From positions 3,162,001-3,226,000 of the forward strand of contig CP069419.1 of NCBI GenBank assembly GCA_017569285.1: a DNA stretch of 64,000 nt, written 5' to 3'. This stretch comes from Clostridiales bacterium (GTDB lineage: Bacteria > Bacillota > Clostridia > Christensenellales > Aristaeellaceae). The position numbers were made by a program, and so were the translations under genes. Below, piece by piece: positions 17,817 to 26,614 of the stretch. The notes beneath the pieces are model-generated. The model made no database searches. It was given only the letters and a program-made list of their open reading frames with translations, and had not been told where the DNA came from. The first letter of the stretch is position 1; every line of letters begins with the position of its first letter.

Positions 17817-19223
17817 TCAGCCGTTGGAGATGCAGGAGAAATACTGGATGAGGAAATCAGCAGTCTCGTTCAGCACAAAGAGAACAGTTTCCTCGCTGCC
17901 GTCCTTGGCAATGCCCTCATACTGGACATAAGACCTGCCGTCATACCGGACGCGCCATGCCAGGTTGAAGGAGGCAAAATTCTTCTCCATGCCGGGGTTG
18001 GCATAAGCCAGGAAATCAAGCAGCTTCTGCGTGGTCTTTTCATCCGCGGTGACCGGTTTTTCGTCAAACCATTCGATCTGGGAACCATCAACATACATGC
18101 TCAGCCAAGGAGCCGCGGTATCCTGAAGCTCAAGAAGGGTGCCGTCCTCTGCAAAAGTGCAGGTACAAAGCCCATCATTGTACTGGATTACTTTTTCTCC
18201 ATCATAACCGGCTTTGTCCCAGAGGGAGATTTCCCAGGCTTCAATATCTTCCGGGAAATCCCGGTCATCGTGGGCCGGAACCACAGAGCCTTCCGGAATG
18301 GACAGGACATTGGCGGGCTGGGTGAAATCGACATAGTTTTCACGCAGTTTTACCCCGTAATCAGATGCCTTGAAGCGGTTGACAACGGTTTTGTCAATAT
18401 CGGAAATCCTGAAATCAAATGAGAACTCCAGCAGGCGGATTCCATCGTGGGCGGTATTCAGGTTTACCGCGACATTACCGGAAACAGAAGAAAGGAAGGT
18501 TCCGGGGCCACGCTTTACGGCAATATCCGCACTTTTCAGGGAATAGGAACGGGTGGCATTCAGAATTGCCTGGGTCGTTGTATAATAATACTCCATATTG
18601 CCCATATAGCGGGGATTCTGCTGATCATAATCCATGCTGAAATAACGGTCCGCCGCGTAACGGGCAGCCAGGTTCAGGACTGTATCCACGATTGCAGGCT
18701 TGTTTTCATCAAGCACGATCCGGACACCGGTGATATTATCACTTTCCTTTTCAACGGTAACGGCATCTTTGCCGAGAACCAGGTCTGCGTAATCCGCCAG
18801 GCTGCGTACGATATCCGCAACAACATTCAGGCTGACAGACGGACGAAGGATGGAATTCTGGCTGCCACCGGTTCCCGTAATGTAGGTGCCGGGATAGATG
18901 ACTTCGATGACATGACGTTTCTCTTCATCCGCAAGGATGGTCCAGCCGGAAGCTTTCTTTTCGCCGTCGGGCAGGGGACTGAGAAGATCCAGTTTCCAGG
19001 AGGAGCGGTAACCGCACTGCTTATAGACCGTATCCACCGATTTGAACCATTCGCCGTCCAGGGAAAATTCCGCAGTGCCGGAGACGGTTACGTTATCCAT
19101 ATCCAGCAGGACTTCCGCAAGATTATCAACAACCAGGCGAAGGGCGGATTCTTCTGCCATGGCGGTTGTCAGCGCTGCAAAAACAAGCAGCAGGGAGAGA
19201 AGAAGAACAAAAAGCTTTTTCAT
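17817..19223 (-). CDS. Large secreted protein of unknown function
   Basis: The 468-residue protein has a clear signal peptide (MKKLFVLLLSLLLVFAALTTAMA, cut near residue 23) and no membrane segment after it. The mature chain alternates long beta-like stretches with polar loops (VSGTAEFSLDGEWFKSVDTVY; SGNVAVNLNTAHDGIRLLEFS), suggesting an extracellular beta-rich domain like lipoprotein-localisation folds. No family was recognised. The AAGGAGC ribosome site is separated from the ATG by a 17-base hairpin plus 7 bases, and no alternative start codon lies at normal spacing; see the leader entry. Confidence 0.8.
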   Translation of the reverse strand: MKKLFVLLLSLLLVFAALTTAMAEESALRLVVDNLAEVLLDMDNVTVSGTAEFSLDGEWFKSVDTVYKQCGYRSSWKLDLLSPLPDGEKKASGWTILADEEKRHVIEVIYPGTYITGTGGSQNSILRPSVSLNVVADIVRSLADYADLVLGKDAVTVEKESDNITGVRIVLDENKPAIVDTVLNLAARYAADRYFSMDYDQQNPRYMGNMEYYYTTTQAILNATRSYSLKSADIAVKRGPGTFLSSVSGNVAVNLNTAHDGIRLLEFSFDFRISDIDKTVVNRFKASDYGVKLRENYVDFTQPANVLSIPEGSVVPAHDDRDFPEDIEAWEISLWDKAGYDGEKVIQYNDGLCTCTFAEDGTLLELQDTAAPWLSMYVDGSQIEWFDEKPVTADEKTTQKLLDFLAYANPGMEKNFASFNLAWRVRYDGRSYVQYEGIAKDGSEETVLFVLNETADFLIQYFSCISNG

Positions 19224-19330
19224 GATGATTCCGGACTGTGAGTCCGGCTCCTTTCCAAGAATCCGGGAGTATATGCGATGGGGGACGCATATGCTCCCAA
19301 GGCTGGATCCGGGTATCATCCAATACCCGA
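19224..19330 (-). promoter_or_regulatory. Structured 5' leader with a hairpin between ribosome site and start codon
   Basis: On the minus strand three hairpins follow each other: 7 bp at 19310-19316/19323-19329; 12 bp with one mismatch at 19265-19277/19286-19298; and 7 bp with a GTG loop at 19231-19237/19241-19247. The AAGGAGC site at 19247-19253 touches the last hairpin, and only 7 bases separate the hairpin from the ATG at 19223. Folding the hairpin would bring the site to a normal distance. No known riboswitch class was recognised. Confidence 0.6.
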
Positions 19331-19426
19331 TCAATCAATAAAACGAACAGAGACAGTGATTCCTTCCCGGAAAACGAGCAAAAAGCGGGCAGGGATCCTG
19401 CCGGGGAAGATCCACCCGGACAGAAA

Positions 19427-19452
19427 CAAAAAACAGAGCCGATGACGGCTCT
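19427..19452 (-). terminator. Terminator after tRNA-Pro
   Basis: A 7-bp stem AGAGCCG/CGGCTCT (19435-19441 with 19446-19452) is followed on the minus strand by a T6 run, starting 7 bases after the tRNA 3' end. Confidence 0.9.
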
Positions 19453-19458
19453 GCCAAG

Positions 19459-19532
19459 TCTGGGTGAGAGGATTCGAACCTCCGGCCTCTTGAACCCCAT
19501 TCAAGCACGCTACCAAACTGCGCCACACCCAG
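19459..19532 (-). tRNA. tRNA-Pro (anticodon GGG)
   Basis: The 74-nt gene folds as a cloverleaf: acceptor stem CTGGGTG/CACCCAG with A as discriminator, anticodon stem CTTGA/TCAAG around loop ATGGGGT, and T arm with GGTTCGAATCC. The anticodon GGG (19496-19498) reads proline codons CCC and CCT. CCA is not encoded. It has its own promoter with a consensus TTGACA and a terminator 7 bases after its end. Confidence 0.95.
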
Positions 19533-19563
19533 GCACCGCGGGTGAATCCCCGCAACAGATGAT

Positions 19564-19592
19564 ATTTTATCAGATTCACACGTGAGTGTCAA
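19564..19592 (-). promoter_or_regulatory. Promoter of tRNA-Pro
   Basis: On the minus strand TTGACA (19587-19592), a 17-base spacer and TAAAAT (19564-19569). The start of transcription would be about 25 bases before the tRNA. Confidence 0.8.
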
Positions 19593-19617
19593 TGGTTTTT
19601 TGCGCCCGATTCCACAG

Positions 19618-19968
19618 TTATTCCGCAGAAGAAGACGGTGAAAGGACGGCAAGCTGTTCCTCCAGGACATTGATTTCCTCCCGGAGGGAATCAATGTCTT
19701 TCTGCCGTTTTTCAGCAGAAGCGATATCGTCCTCCGCATCGGCAATCTGATTGGTGAGGGATTTCAGTTCGGTTTTCAGGACCTGTTTGTCAGCATCGAT
19801 CTGCTTCCAGTGGTCCGTCACTTCATTGAACTGTTTTGTCAGGGATCGCAATTCCACAGAATCCCGATGATACCGGATCAGGAAGGAAGCGGACAGGATG
19901 ATCGCAAAAAGAAGGGCAGCGATCAGGACAATGGCCGGAACAGGATGCTTTTTCGGCGTATGGGTCAT
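19618..19968 (-). CDS. Small single-pass membrane protein with extracellular coiled coil
   Basis: This 116-residue protein has a short basic N-terminus, one transmembrane segment (about residues 11-31, VPAIVLIAALLFAIILSASF) and a coiled coil of about 65 residues with heptad-like Leu/Ile spacing (LKTELKSLTNQIADAEDDI). Size and topology are like FtsL and DivIC, the small bitopic division proteins, although no sequence match is claimed. Its start overlaps the stop of the preceding gene (ATGA). It is the last gene of the elongation cluster, so a role in wall synthesis or division is a reasonable inference. Confidence 0.75.
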   Translation of the reverse strand: MTHTPKKHPVPAIVLIAALLFAIILSASFLIRYHRDSVELRSLTKQFNEVTDHWKQIDADKQVLKTELKSLTNQIADAEDDIASAEKRQKDIDSLREEINVLEEQLAVLSPSSSAE

Positions 19969-20333
19969 TTTGATCCCTCCTCTTCTGCGGTTTCCTCCGG
20001 AAGCAGAGCGGCGAGCAGTTTCAGGAGCTCCTCTTTCCGTGCTTTCAGTTCCTTTCGTTCAGCCACCTGGGCGTCCCGGGCGGCCTGCACTTCCTCATGC
20101 TGCGGTGTAATCGCTTCCAGCTGTTCCTTTGCAGCCTGGATATCCTGCACCGCCCGGTCATATTCGGCCTGCTGCTTGCGTTCACGGCCCTGGGCTGTTT
20201 CCAGGCTGAGCTGCGCCTCTGAAAGCCTGAAAGCCATGGAGGAAGATGCAGGGACCTGCCAGATGAAGATCAGCGTGCAGACGCCCATCAGGGCAGCAAA
20301 AATGCAGAGAAACCAACGGGACTGTTTCATCAT
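19965..20333 (-). CDS. Small single-pass membrane protein with extracellular coiled coil
   Basis: This 122-residue protein has the same plan as its downstream neighbour: basic start (MMKQSR), one transmembrane segment (about 6-24), then a long Ala/Glu/Gln-rich coiled coil (about 34-105) ending in an acidic tail. Only 3 bases separate it from the hydrolase gene and 4 bases overlap with the next gene, so the two are translated together. FtsL/DivIC-like topology; no family assignment. The two proteins could form a heterodimer through their coiled coils. Confidence 0.75.
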   Translation of the reverse strand: MMKQSRWFLCIFAALMGVCTLIFIWQVPASSSMAFRLSEAQLSLETAQGRERKQQAEYDRAVQDIQAAKEQLEAITPQHEEVQAARDAQVAERKELKARKEELLKLLAALLPEETAEEEGSK

Positions 20334-20336
20334 TCA

Positions 20337-21326
20337 TCACCCTTTCAGATTGGTGCGGAAGAATTCAAGCACCTGGTGCCACCAGGGGAAGAAAACATCG
20401 TTGACGGACCGGAATATCTCATGGCGGGAATCCCTGACAAAGATCTGTTTCCCATGCGGCACACGGTCAATAAAGGATTTCTGCGGTTCCGGCATGACAC
20501 TGAAATCCTTGTCCGCTGAGGACAGGAGGACCGGACAGGTGATCTTTTCCGGAGCGCCGGGCGCCAGAATCCTGTCTGTAACACCGAGGGATTCCAGCGT
20601 CCAGTTGTACGTCGGAACACTGTTCCGGAATTCCTCCCGGGAGGTTTTGATTTCATCGTACCAGGCAAAGCGGGCAGGATCTGTGGCACAGGAGGTGCTG
20701 AAATCCTCCGGGCCGGACCAGGGCTTCATAAAGAACGGATGGTGTTTGCCGCGCCCGGCAAGCTTTGCGGCCCGGCAAATGGCCCTTGCGACCGGAACCG
20801 GAATCCCGCCGGTGTTCGGGGCGATCATCGGGGCGCAGAGGAGTGCCGCGCGGAAAACGTCCGGGTATTTTTCCAGGAAAAGCGCAGCGACGGCCCCGCC
20901 CATCGAATGGGCAAAAATCATATGGGGCTCCGGCAGCGGAGCCAGAAGCCTGTCCACGACCATTTTCAGGTCTGAAACGTAGTCGTCAAAATGCTCCACA
21001 TGGGTGACAGAAGAATCGGAAATTCCGGAAGTGCGGCCGGACCGGCCGTGTCCCCGCTGATCGTAGGCAGCAACCGAAAAACCGCTGCGCAGCAGGGAAT
21101 AAATCAATTCCGAATACTTGTATGCATTTTCCGTGAAACCGTGAAGAACCAATACCGTACCAGCCGGATGATCCGCATTGTATGTGACGCAGTAAAGGGG
21201 TGTGCCGTCCGGGGCGGTGAGGGAGACCTGGTTTTCCCGATCCCGGAGGAAAGGCAGGACGACGGACGACATGGTGTCGGCGTAATCCGGGGACATGACG
21301 AGATAATCGGGGCTGATGCGTTCCAT
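20337..21326 (-). CDS. Alpha/beta hydrolase (lysophospholipase/monoacylglycerol lipase-like)
   Basis: The 329-residue protein has the serine hydrolase fold: oxyanion-hole HGF (62-64), YDQRGHGRSG (88-97), nucleophile Ser141 in AHSMGG, Asp in SSADKDFSV and His in DSRHEIF. This pattern matches the monoacylglycerol lipase/lysophospholipase (PldB-like) group, acting on glycerolipids. No signal peptide is seen. It follows rodA by 12 bases and precedes the coiled-coil genes by 3 bases, so it is part of the elongation operon; a membrane-lipid role is inferred. Confidence 0.9.
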   Translation of the reverse strand: MERISPDYLVMSPDYADTMSSVVLPFLRDRENQVSLTAPDGTPLYCVTYNADHPAGTVLVLHGFTENAYKYSELIYSLLRSGFSVAAYDQRGHGRSGRTSGISDSSVTHVEHFDDYVSDLKMVVDRLLAPLPEPHMIFAHSMGGAVAALFLEKYPDVFRAALLCAPMIAPNTGGIPVPVARAICRAAKLAGRGKHHPFFMKPWSGPEDFSTSCATDPARFAWYDEIKTSREEFRNSVPTYNWTLESLGVTDRILAPGAPEKITCPVLLSSADKDFSVMPEPQKSFIDRVPHGKQIFVRDSRHEIFRSVNDVFFPWWHQVLEFFRTNLKG

Positions 21327-21338
21327 AGTGATGCTCCC

Positions 21339-22571
21339 TTAATATGCCTTGGTCTTAAAAGTTCTGCTGATGCCGTAAGGGTTGTGCATGGTCTGGGGTG
21401 TGTTGACCGGGATTGAGATCGAGCGGTTCCGCGTGACATTCAGCACCAGGCCGACACCGCCCATGTTGGTCATCATATTGGATCCGCCATAGGACAGGAA
21501 GGGAAGCGGAATACCGGTAATCGGCATCAACCCCAGGGTCATGGCGATGTTTTCCAGCACATGGAAGAGAAGCATGCCCATTACACCGATAATGATGAGA
21601 CGCCCGAACTTGTCGCGCGTATACCAGGCCAGGTACAGCATACGCAGCAGGATCAGGACATATGCGACCAGGACGGCGATGCACCCGGCAAATCCCCAGG
21701 TTTCGCCGATCGTCGCGTAGATAAAGTCTGTCCAGTCAGCCGGTACATAGTTCAGCTGGGAAATTGCCCCCTGGACGAACATACCATTGCCGGTGATTCC
21801 TCCCGATCCGATGGTCATCTTGGACATGGTCTGCTGATAAGCATCGGATGATGAGTACTGTTCCGGATCGATCCAGCTGAGGATCCGGGCCAGGCGGTAA
21901 TTGTCCTCTCCGGAACTGGTCAGCATCATGAGTCCGGCAAGCGCGAGGATACCGAGAACAGCGATACCGGCCAGGATGCCGAGTGTTTTCAGAGAGACGT
22001 TCGCAAAATACAGCATTACAGCGAACATGAAGATAATCACCAGAAGGGAGCCCGTTTCGCCTTCCATCAGGATGACGATGCTGGGCAGACCGACCAGCGC
22101 AAAGATGCGGATAAATGACCGGCTGTCGGAAAGCGGCCGGTCCTGGCGGGCCAGGTACTTCGCCAGCAGGAGGATCAGCGCCAGCTTGGTAAACTCAGCC
22201 GGCTGGATGGTGTAGCCCCAGATAATGTCCAGCCAGGCTTTCACGCCCTGGGCCCGGTTGAAGACCGTGGTGAAGGCGAGCAGGAAAAACGCAATCCAGT
22301 AGAACAATTCTGCCCGCCGGCGGAGCAGATCATGGGGAAAAACCGTGATAACACCGACTACCAGCGGGGCCAGCATCAGGAACAGGCACTGCTTCATTGC
22401 AGAGTCTGAATTTACCACATGGTTCAGGAAAGAAGTATCGGGATCGGAATCCGGAGAGAATGTCGCCACACATACCGCGACCACGCCGAAGACGGCCATG
22501 CCGAATACAAGGGCAAGCAGGATGCCGTCCACATGGGCCCTTGTCCGGCGGGAATCATCAATGGCTGCCAA
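21339..22571 (-). CDS. rodA: RodA-type SEDS peptidoglycan glycosyltransferase
   Basis: This 410-residue membrane protein has about ten hydrophobic segments and the SEDS signature near its C-terminus (PLPFLSYGGSNMMTNMGGVG). SEDS proteins polymerise lipid II into glycan strands together with a class B penicillin-binding protein. Placement directly after pbp2 and minD in the mre cluster supports RodA instead of FtsW or SpoVE. Its start overlaps minD by 14 bases. The loop after the third segment contains RAQGVKAWLDIIWGYTIQPAEFTKLAL, a typical SEDS region. Confidence 0.92.
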   Translation of the reverse strand: MAAIDDSRRTRAHVDGILLALVFGMAVFGVVAVCVATFSPDSDPDTSFLNHVVNSDSAMKQCLFLMLAPLVVGVITVFPHDLLRRRAELFYWIAFFLLAFTTVFNRAQGVKAWLDIIWGYTIQPAEFTKLALILLLAKYLARQDRPLSDSRSFIRIFALVGLPSIVILMEGETGSLLVIIFMFAVMLYFANVSLKTLGILAGIAVLGILALAGLMMLTSSGEDNYRLARILSWIDPEQYSSSDAYQQTMSKMTIGSGGITGNGMFVQGAISQLNYVPADWTDFIYATIGETWGFAGCIAVLVAYVLILLRMLYLAWYTRDKFGRLIIIGVMGMLLFHVLENIAMTLGLMPITGIPLPFLSYGGSNMMTNMGGVGLVLNVTRNRSISIPVNTPQTMHNPYGISRTFKTKAY

Positions 22572-23376
22572 GCGGAAGTACCTCCTTCAGATCGGATGGG
22601 AACAGGCGGCGGAAGAGGGAGGGCTTCTTCGAACCGTAAGTCGGAAAAGGCGGTTCCTCCCCGCAGAGACGGGCTGAAATGCGCATGACCGCACGGCGCG
22701 CCTCGCAGTCATAATCACAGAAGAGCGCATGCCGCAGCATCGCACGGTAAACGGCCGGATCCTCCGGAATCTCACCGAGCAGTTCCAGATCGAGCGTATC
22801 GGCAACGGTACGGGCGGAATACATTTCCCCTTTCCGGATGAGATCGTTATCCAGCCGGTTGACGATCAGGCGGGGACGGGCTGAATGCTTTGCCTCCATG
22901 ATCTGTGCGGCCCGCTCCGCGTCGCGGATTGAGATGTCATCGGGCGTAGTCACAAGGATCGCCTGGTCCACACCGGCATTCAGCACATTGCGGAATCCGC
23001 GTTCAATACCCGCCGGGCAGTCAACCAGCACGAAATCGCTGGATCGAAGCAGTTCCTTCAGGATTTTGCGGAGACGTTCCGGTTCCAGAGAACGCACACG
23101 GGCGAACTGGGAGGCCGGAAGCAGGCTGAGACCCGGAATGGACGGATGGGCAAGGAGCGCCTGGTCGAGCCGGCAGTCCTTTGAAGCCACATCCACCAGG
23201 TCATAAACCACCTGGTTTTCCAGGGAAAGAAGCGCATCCTGTGAGCGAAGGCCGATATCCGTATCAATAATCACGACAGAATGGCCCCGACGGGCAAGGC
23301 ACGCACCGAGATTGGCCGTGACGGTGGATTTGCCGGCACCGCCCTTACCGGACGCGACACAGATGGAAACGGACAT
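22558..23376 (-). CDS. minD: MinD septum-site ATPase
   Basis: The 272-residue protein is a deviant Walker A ATPase (GKGGAGKST at 10-18) with DTDIGLRSQD and DCPAGIERGF as in MinD. The C-terminus has an amphipathic segment (SLFRRLFPSDLKE) fit for membrane binding. In Clostridia, MinD usually sits between minC and minE in the mre cluster; here neither gene is present in the cluster. The start at 23376 was chosen because of a GGAGG site and because the Walker A motif then sits at the usual distance from the N-terminus. Confidence 0.92.
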   Translation of the reverse strand: MSVSICVASGKGGAGKSTVTANLGACLARRGHSVVIIDTDIGLRSQDALLSLENQVVYDLVDVASKDCRLDQALLAHPSIPGLSLLPASQFARVRSLEPERLRKILKELLRSSDFVLVDCPAGIERGFRNVLNAGVDQAILVTTPDDISIRDAERAAQIMEAKHSARPRLIVNRLDNDLIRKGEMYSARTVADTLDLELLGEIPEDPAVYRAMLRHALFCDYDCEARRAVMRISARLCGEEPPFPTYGSKKPSLFRRLFPSDLKEVLPLGSH

Positions 23377-23418
23377 GACAGAACCTCCTGCAGAGTCAAT
23401 CAGAAACCGGGAGAACAA

Positions 23419-25938
23419 TCAGGGCGCGAGGGAGTTGCCAAGGGGGAGTACAATCTCCGTATTGCGCAGTTCCTTTTGCTTCATATACCACTCAATAAAA
23501 TCGCGGGGAGCCTGGGAAGCGTATCCGCCGGAAGCACCGCTCGGGATAAAGCAGACCACGGCAATTTCCGGATTTTCAAGCGGGGCAAAGCAGACAAACC
23601 AGGCGTTATCCTCCACGTCGATACGGGTAACCTGGGCGGTTCCGGTTTTTGCGGCGATCTGATCCTTGTAGGGCCAGTTCCTGAAATATTTCGCCGCGGT
23701 ACCGGTATCGTCCGTAACGCCCTTCATCCCCTTGTGAATATAGGGCATCAGTTCCTCTCCCTTTTCCAGCGTCCACTGCAGGGAGGGTTCGCGTTCGGCA
23801 AGGATTTCGCCGGTGGGGGAAGTAATCGAGTCGATCAGCGAAACGTTGTAGACTTTTCCCTTGTTGGCCACAGCAGTGACATAGCGGGCAACGGAAATGG
23901 GCGTCAGCACGGTAACGGACTGTCCGATACCGGTCAGGATTGTCTGGCCGCCGCCCCACTTGATATCGTTGAGAAGACGGTAGGTATCGCCGATGACCAC
24001 CTGCTGGTAGACCATTTCCCGGGACATATTCAGCTCTTCCATCAGGATGATACGGATGTCGTTGAGCCATCCCTCACCCTTTTCACCCTGGTTTTTCTGT
24101 TCAGCCATATCCATCAGCCGTTTGGCGCAGACGGAAAGGCGCTCGTCTTCATACTGGATGTGGCGGGCGCTGCCCTGGTTGGCCAGGTGCGTTTTCAGCT
24201 GGTTGAAAACGATGATGGGAAGGGAAGTATCCTGGTTGGCTTCGTTTACCGGCTTGCTGGGATCATAAAGGGAACGCTGGCAGCCAACCACAGGACGTAC
24301 CTCACCGGGAAGGTCGATGCCGGTTGTGGACGTGAGGCCGAAAAGCGTGGAATAGTAATAAAGCCTTTCTTCCCCCAGACGATCCGCCACGGTGTAGAAG
24401 AAATAGTTGCAGGAATTCTCAATTCCTTCCTTGATGGTCTGGTCCTGATGCAGGTATCGCTGGTTTTTGGAAATCCAGCATTTCGGGGCGGTCTTCTCAT
24501 CCTTGTTGTATGCGGTGTAATACCCTTCGTCAGAGATCCGCTCAGTAGGGGACAGCTCTCCGGATGCCAGGCCGCCAAAACCGGTTACCATTTTGAAAAT
24601 CGACCCCGGAGTGGCCCGGGAATGGATCGCGTAATTCAGCAGGACATTTCGCTTGTCGCCCAGGATTACGGCGGCATCGGTGCCGCCCTTGACCAGGGCG
24701 TTGAGGTCATAGGTGGGATAATTGGCCATTGCCAGCACGCGGCATTCCATATCCAGAACAATCAGGCAGCCGTGCTGCGCCAGCTCCAGCGGGAACTGGT
24801 CCCATTTCCGGGCATGGATTTCCGCCTTATATTTTTCCAGCCATTTGCCCTCGTGGATTTTGTCCTCCTCGAGGGAACGGACCGTGGCCACGTTATCCCG
24901 GATGACCCGTTCCGCTACTTCCTGGTAGGCGGCGTTCAGCGTCAGCCGGACGTTGTTGCCGTCAGTTGCCGGCTCCCCGGGATCCACCACGCGGGTGATC
25001 CGGGACATCTGATCGCGTTCCACCACCTTATATCCCTTGCGCAGGGAAGAATTCGGCGTAAGGTAATCCTCCATGGAATACTCAATGCCGTCACGGCCGA
25101 CGATGTCATTGTAGGCATATCCCTTGGCGGCAAGCTGGAGATATGTTTCCCGGCTCGGAATCGCACCGGTATATCCGATAATCTGGGAAGCCAGGGTATG
25201 GCGGGGATAAATCCGCTTGGTGCCGTTTTCAATGCTCATGCCCACCAGCATACTCGACCGGGTTTCGATTTCTGTCACGGTATCAATGGATACATCCTTC
25301 GCGATGACAATGGGCATGGAGTTGAAAATATTCATCTGCATTTCGGAATAGATCGCCATGATCTGGAGCATGCGGTATTCAGAGATCTTGGTCCGGTCGA
25401 TCTGGTAGCGGGCGCTGAGCAGGTCAATGCACTGCTCCGCTGTCTTGTAGCGGGAAGAAGTGGCATAGTTGTTGGAACGCCACTGCCGCTCGCGCGTATC
25501 CAGGACAGAGTCCGAAACACCGCTTCCGAAATTGAATTCCCATTCACCCTGCTGGCTCCGGCGGATCACGTAACTGACACACATGGTTCCGCCGTTTTTT
25601 TCGATGATATCAATGGTATCATTGATGGATTTGGTATACAGCGCATAGAGCGCCTTGGTATTGGCGGAAGCATCCTTCTGGAATGTAACGTTGTAAACCA
25701 GCTGGTCCTCCGCCAGGATTACCGAGTCGGAAGAAATGATCGACCCGCGTTTGCCGCGCAGGTAAACCGTTTTGGTTTTGGTGCTTTCCGCTTTTTCCTT
25801 ATGAATATCCGCCTGGTCGAGCTGGAGCCTGACCAGACCGGACGTCAGCCAGATGAAAATGAGAAACAACACAACCAGGAACGCGGCATAACGCCAGAAT
25901 TCCGCGGTTTTTTTCTTCTTCTTTTCGTCCTGCAGCAA
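23419..25938 (-). CDS. mrdA: Class B penicillin-binding protein 2 (elongation transpeptidase)
   Basis: The 839-residue protein has one N-terminal transmembrane helix (about residues 16-35), a dimerisation domain, and a transpeptidase domain with SIFK (Ser446, Lys449), SCN (509-511) and KTG (764-766). It cross-links peptide side chains in partnership with RodA. A TTG at 25938 is taken as the start, because AAAGGAG lies exactly 8 bases before it; longer reading would run into mreD without a ribosome site. Compared with usual PBP2 spacing, about 100 extra residues lie between the SCN and KTG motifs (about 555-663). Confidence 0.92.
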   Translation of the reverse strand: MLQDEKKKKKTAEFWRYAAFLVVLFLIFIWLTSGLVRLQLDQADIHKEKAESTKTKTVYLRGKRGSIISSDSVILAEDQLVYNVTFQKDASANTKALYALYTKSINDTIDIIEKNGGTMCVSYVIRRSQQGEWEFNFGSGVSDSVLDTRERQWRSNNYATSSRYKTAEQCIDLLSARYQIDRTKISEYRMLQIMAIYSEMQMNIFNSMPIVIAKDVSIDTVTEIETRSSMLVGMSIENGTKRIYPRHTLASQIIGYTGAIPSRETYLQLAAKGYAYNDIVGRDGIEYSMEDYLTPNSSLRKGYKVVERDQMSRITRVVDPGEPATDGNNVRLTLNAAYQEVAERVIRDNVATVRSLEEDKIHEGKWLEKYKAEIHARKWDQFPLELAQHGCLIVLDMECRVLAMANYPTYDLNALVKGGTDAAVILGDKRNVLLNYAIHSRATPGSIFKMVTGFGGLASGELSPTERISDEGYYTAYNKDEKTAPKCWISKNQRYLHQDQTIKEGIENSCNYFFYTVADRLGEERLYYYSTLFGLTSTTGIDLPGEVRPVVGCQRSLYDPSKPVNEANQDTSLPIIVFNQLKTHLANQGSARHIQYEDERLSVCAKRLMDMAEQKNQGEKGEGWLNDIRIILMEELNMSREMVYQQVVIGDTYRLLNDIKWGGGQTILTGIGQSVTVLTPISVARYVTAVANKGKVYNVSLIDSITSPTGEILAEREPSLQWTLEKGEELMPYIHKGMKGVTDDTGTAAKYFRNWPYKDQIAAKTGTAQVTRIDVEDNAWFVCFAPLENPEIAVVCFIPSGASGGYASQAPRDFIEWYMKQKELRNTEIVLPLGNSLAP

Positions 25939-25999
25939 AGTATCAGCTCCTTTCTGCCGGTTTCCCGGAGCAATCAGAGATTCTGTCCAATCGGATGGA

Positions 26000-26614
26000 T
26001 CATGCACGTTTGAAGACAACAGGCGCTGTTTTCATCACAGGTGCGTTCAGCCTGCGGCCGAAGATCAGGCGCCGCACCGGAAAGGCCAGCAGCAATGTCA
26101 GCACACCGGTCAGCAGCACATCCAGAAAGCCCCGGAAGATGTGGGCGCCGGTCAGGCTGATACCGGAGATGTAGACATACGTCAGGTTAACCGTTTCATA
26201 TACGAAGGTGTTGAGCATCGCGCAGAGCACGGTGCGCAGCCAGGCGGGAAGTTCAGTCCGGGTCCGGTTGATAGCCCGGTCATATTCCAGGGACTTCAGC
26301 GGCTTGTCCGCAAAGGGAAAGGAGCAGAAGAGCGTGGAAACGGTATAAATTCCAAGGTTGAGGTAACTGACAGACGGAACCATGATCTGCATCAGCAGGC
26401 CGTAAAGGGCACCGACCCAGAAGACCCTCAGCTTCCCATAGGCCACCGTCACGATTCCGATCACCACAAAGAGCAGGTTCGGGGATACACCGCCGATTTT
26501 GACATGCGGCATCACACAAACCTGGAAAAGATAACCAAAGACCGTCAGGAAGGCAAGGACCAGATAGCGGCGGAGAAACCCGGACTGATACCGGGCGGCG
26601 GATGCGGTTGTCAT
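26000..26614 (-). CDS. mreD: Rod shape-determining protein MreD
   Basis: This 204-residue protein has about five hydrophobic segments and the MreD character (FLTVFGYLFQVCVMPHVKIGGVSPNLLFVVI), with a central VFWVGALYGLLMQI segment. MreD is a membrane part of the elongation complex and works next to MreC. It directly follows the second mreC (adjacent stop/start) and precedes PBP2. The C-terminus is basic (VRRLIFGRRLN). Confidence 0.9.
   Translation of the reverse strand: MTTASAARYQSGFLRRYLVLAFLTVFGYLFQVCVMPHVKIGGVSPNLLFVVIGIVTVAYGKLRVFWVGALYGLLMQIMVPSVSYLNLGIYTVSTLFCSFPFADKPLKSLEYDRAINRTRTELPAWLRTVLCAMLNTFVYETVNLTYVYISGISLTGAHIFRGFLDVLLTGVLTLLLAFPVRRLIFGRRLNAPVMKTAPVVFKRA

Noticed and set aside
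23281-26013. A 910-codon plus-strand open frame
   Set aside because: It is antisense to PBP2, which has all catalytic motifs; the frame is a by-product of GC-rich codon use and has no ribosome site.
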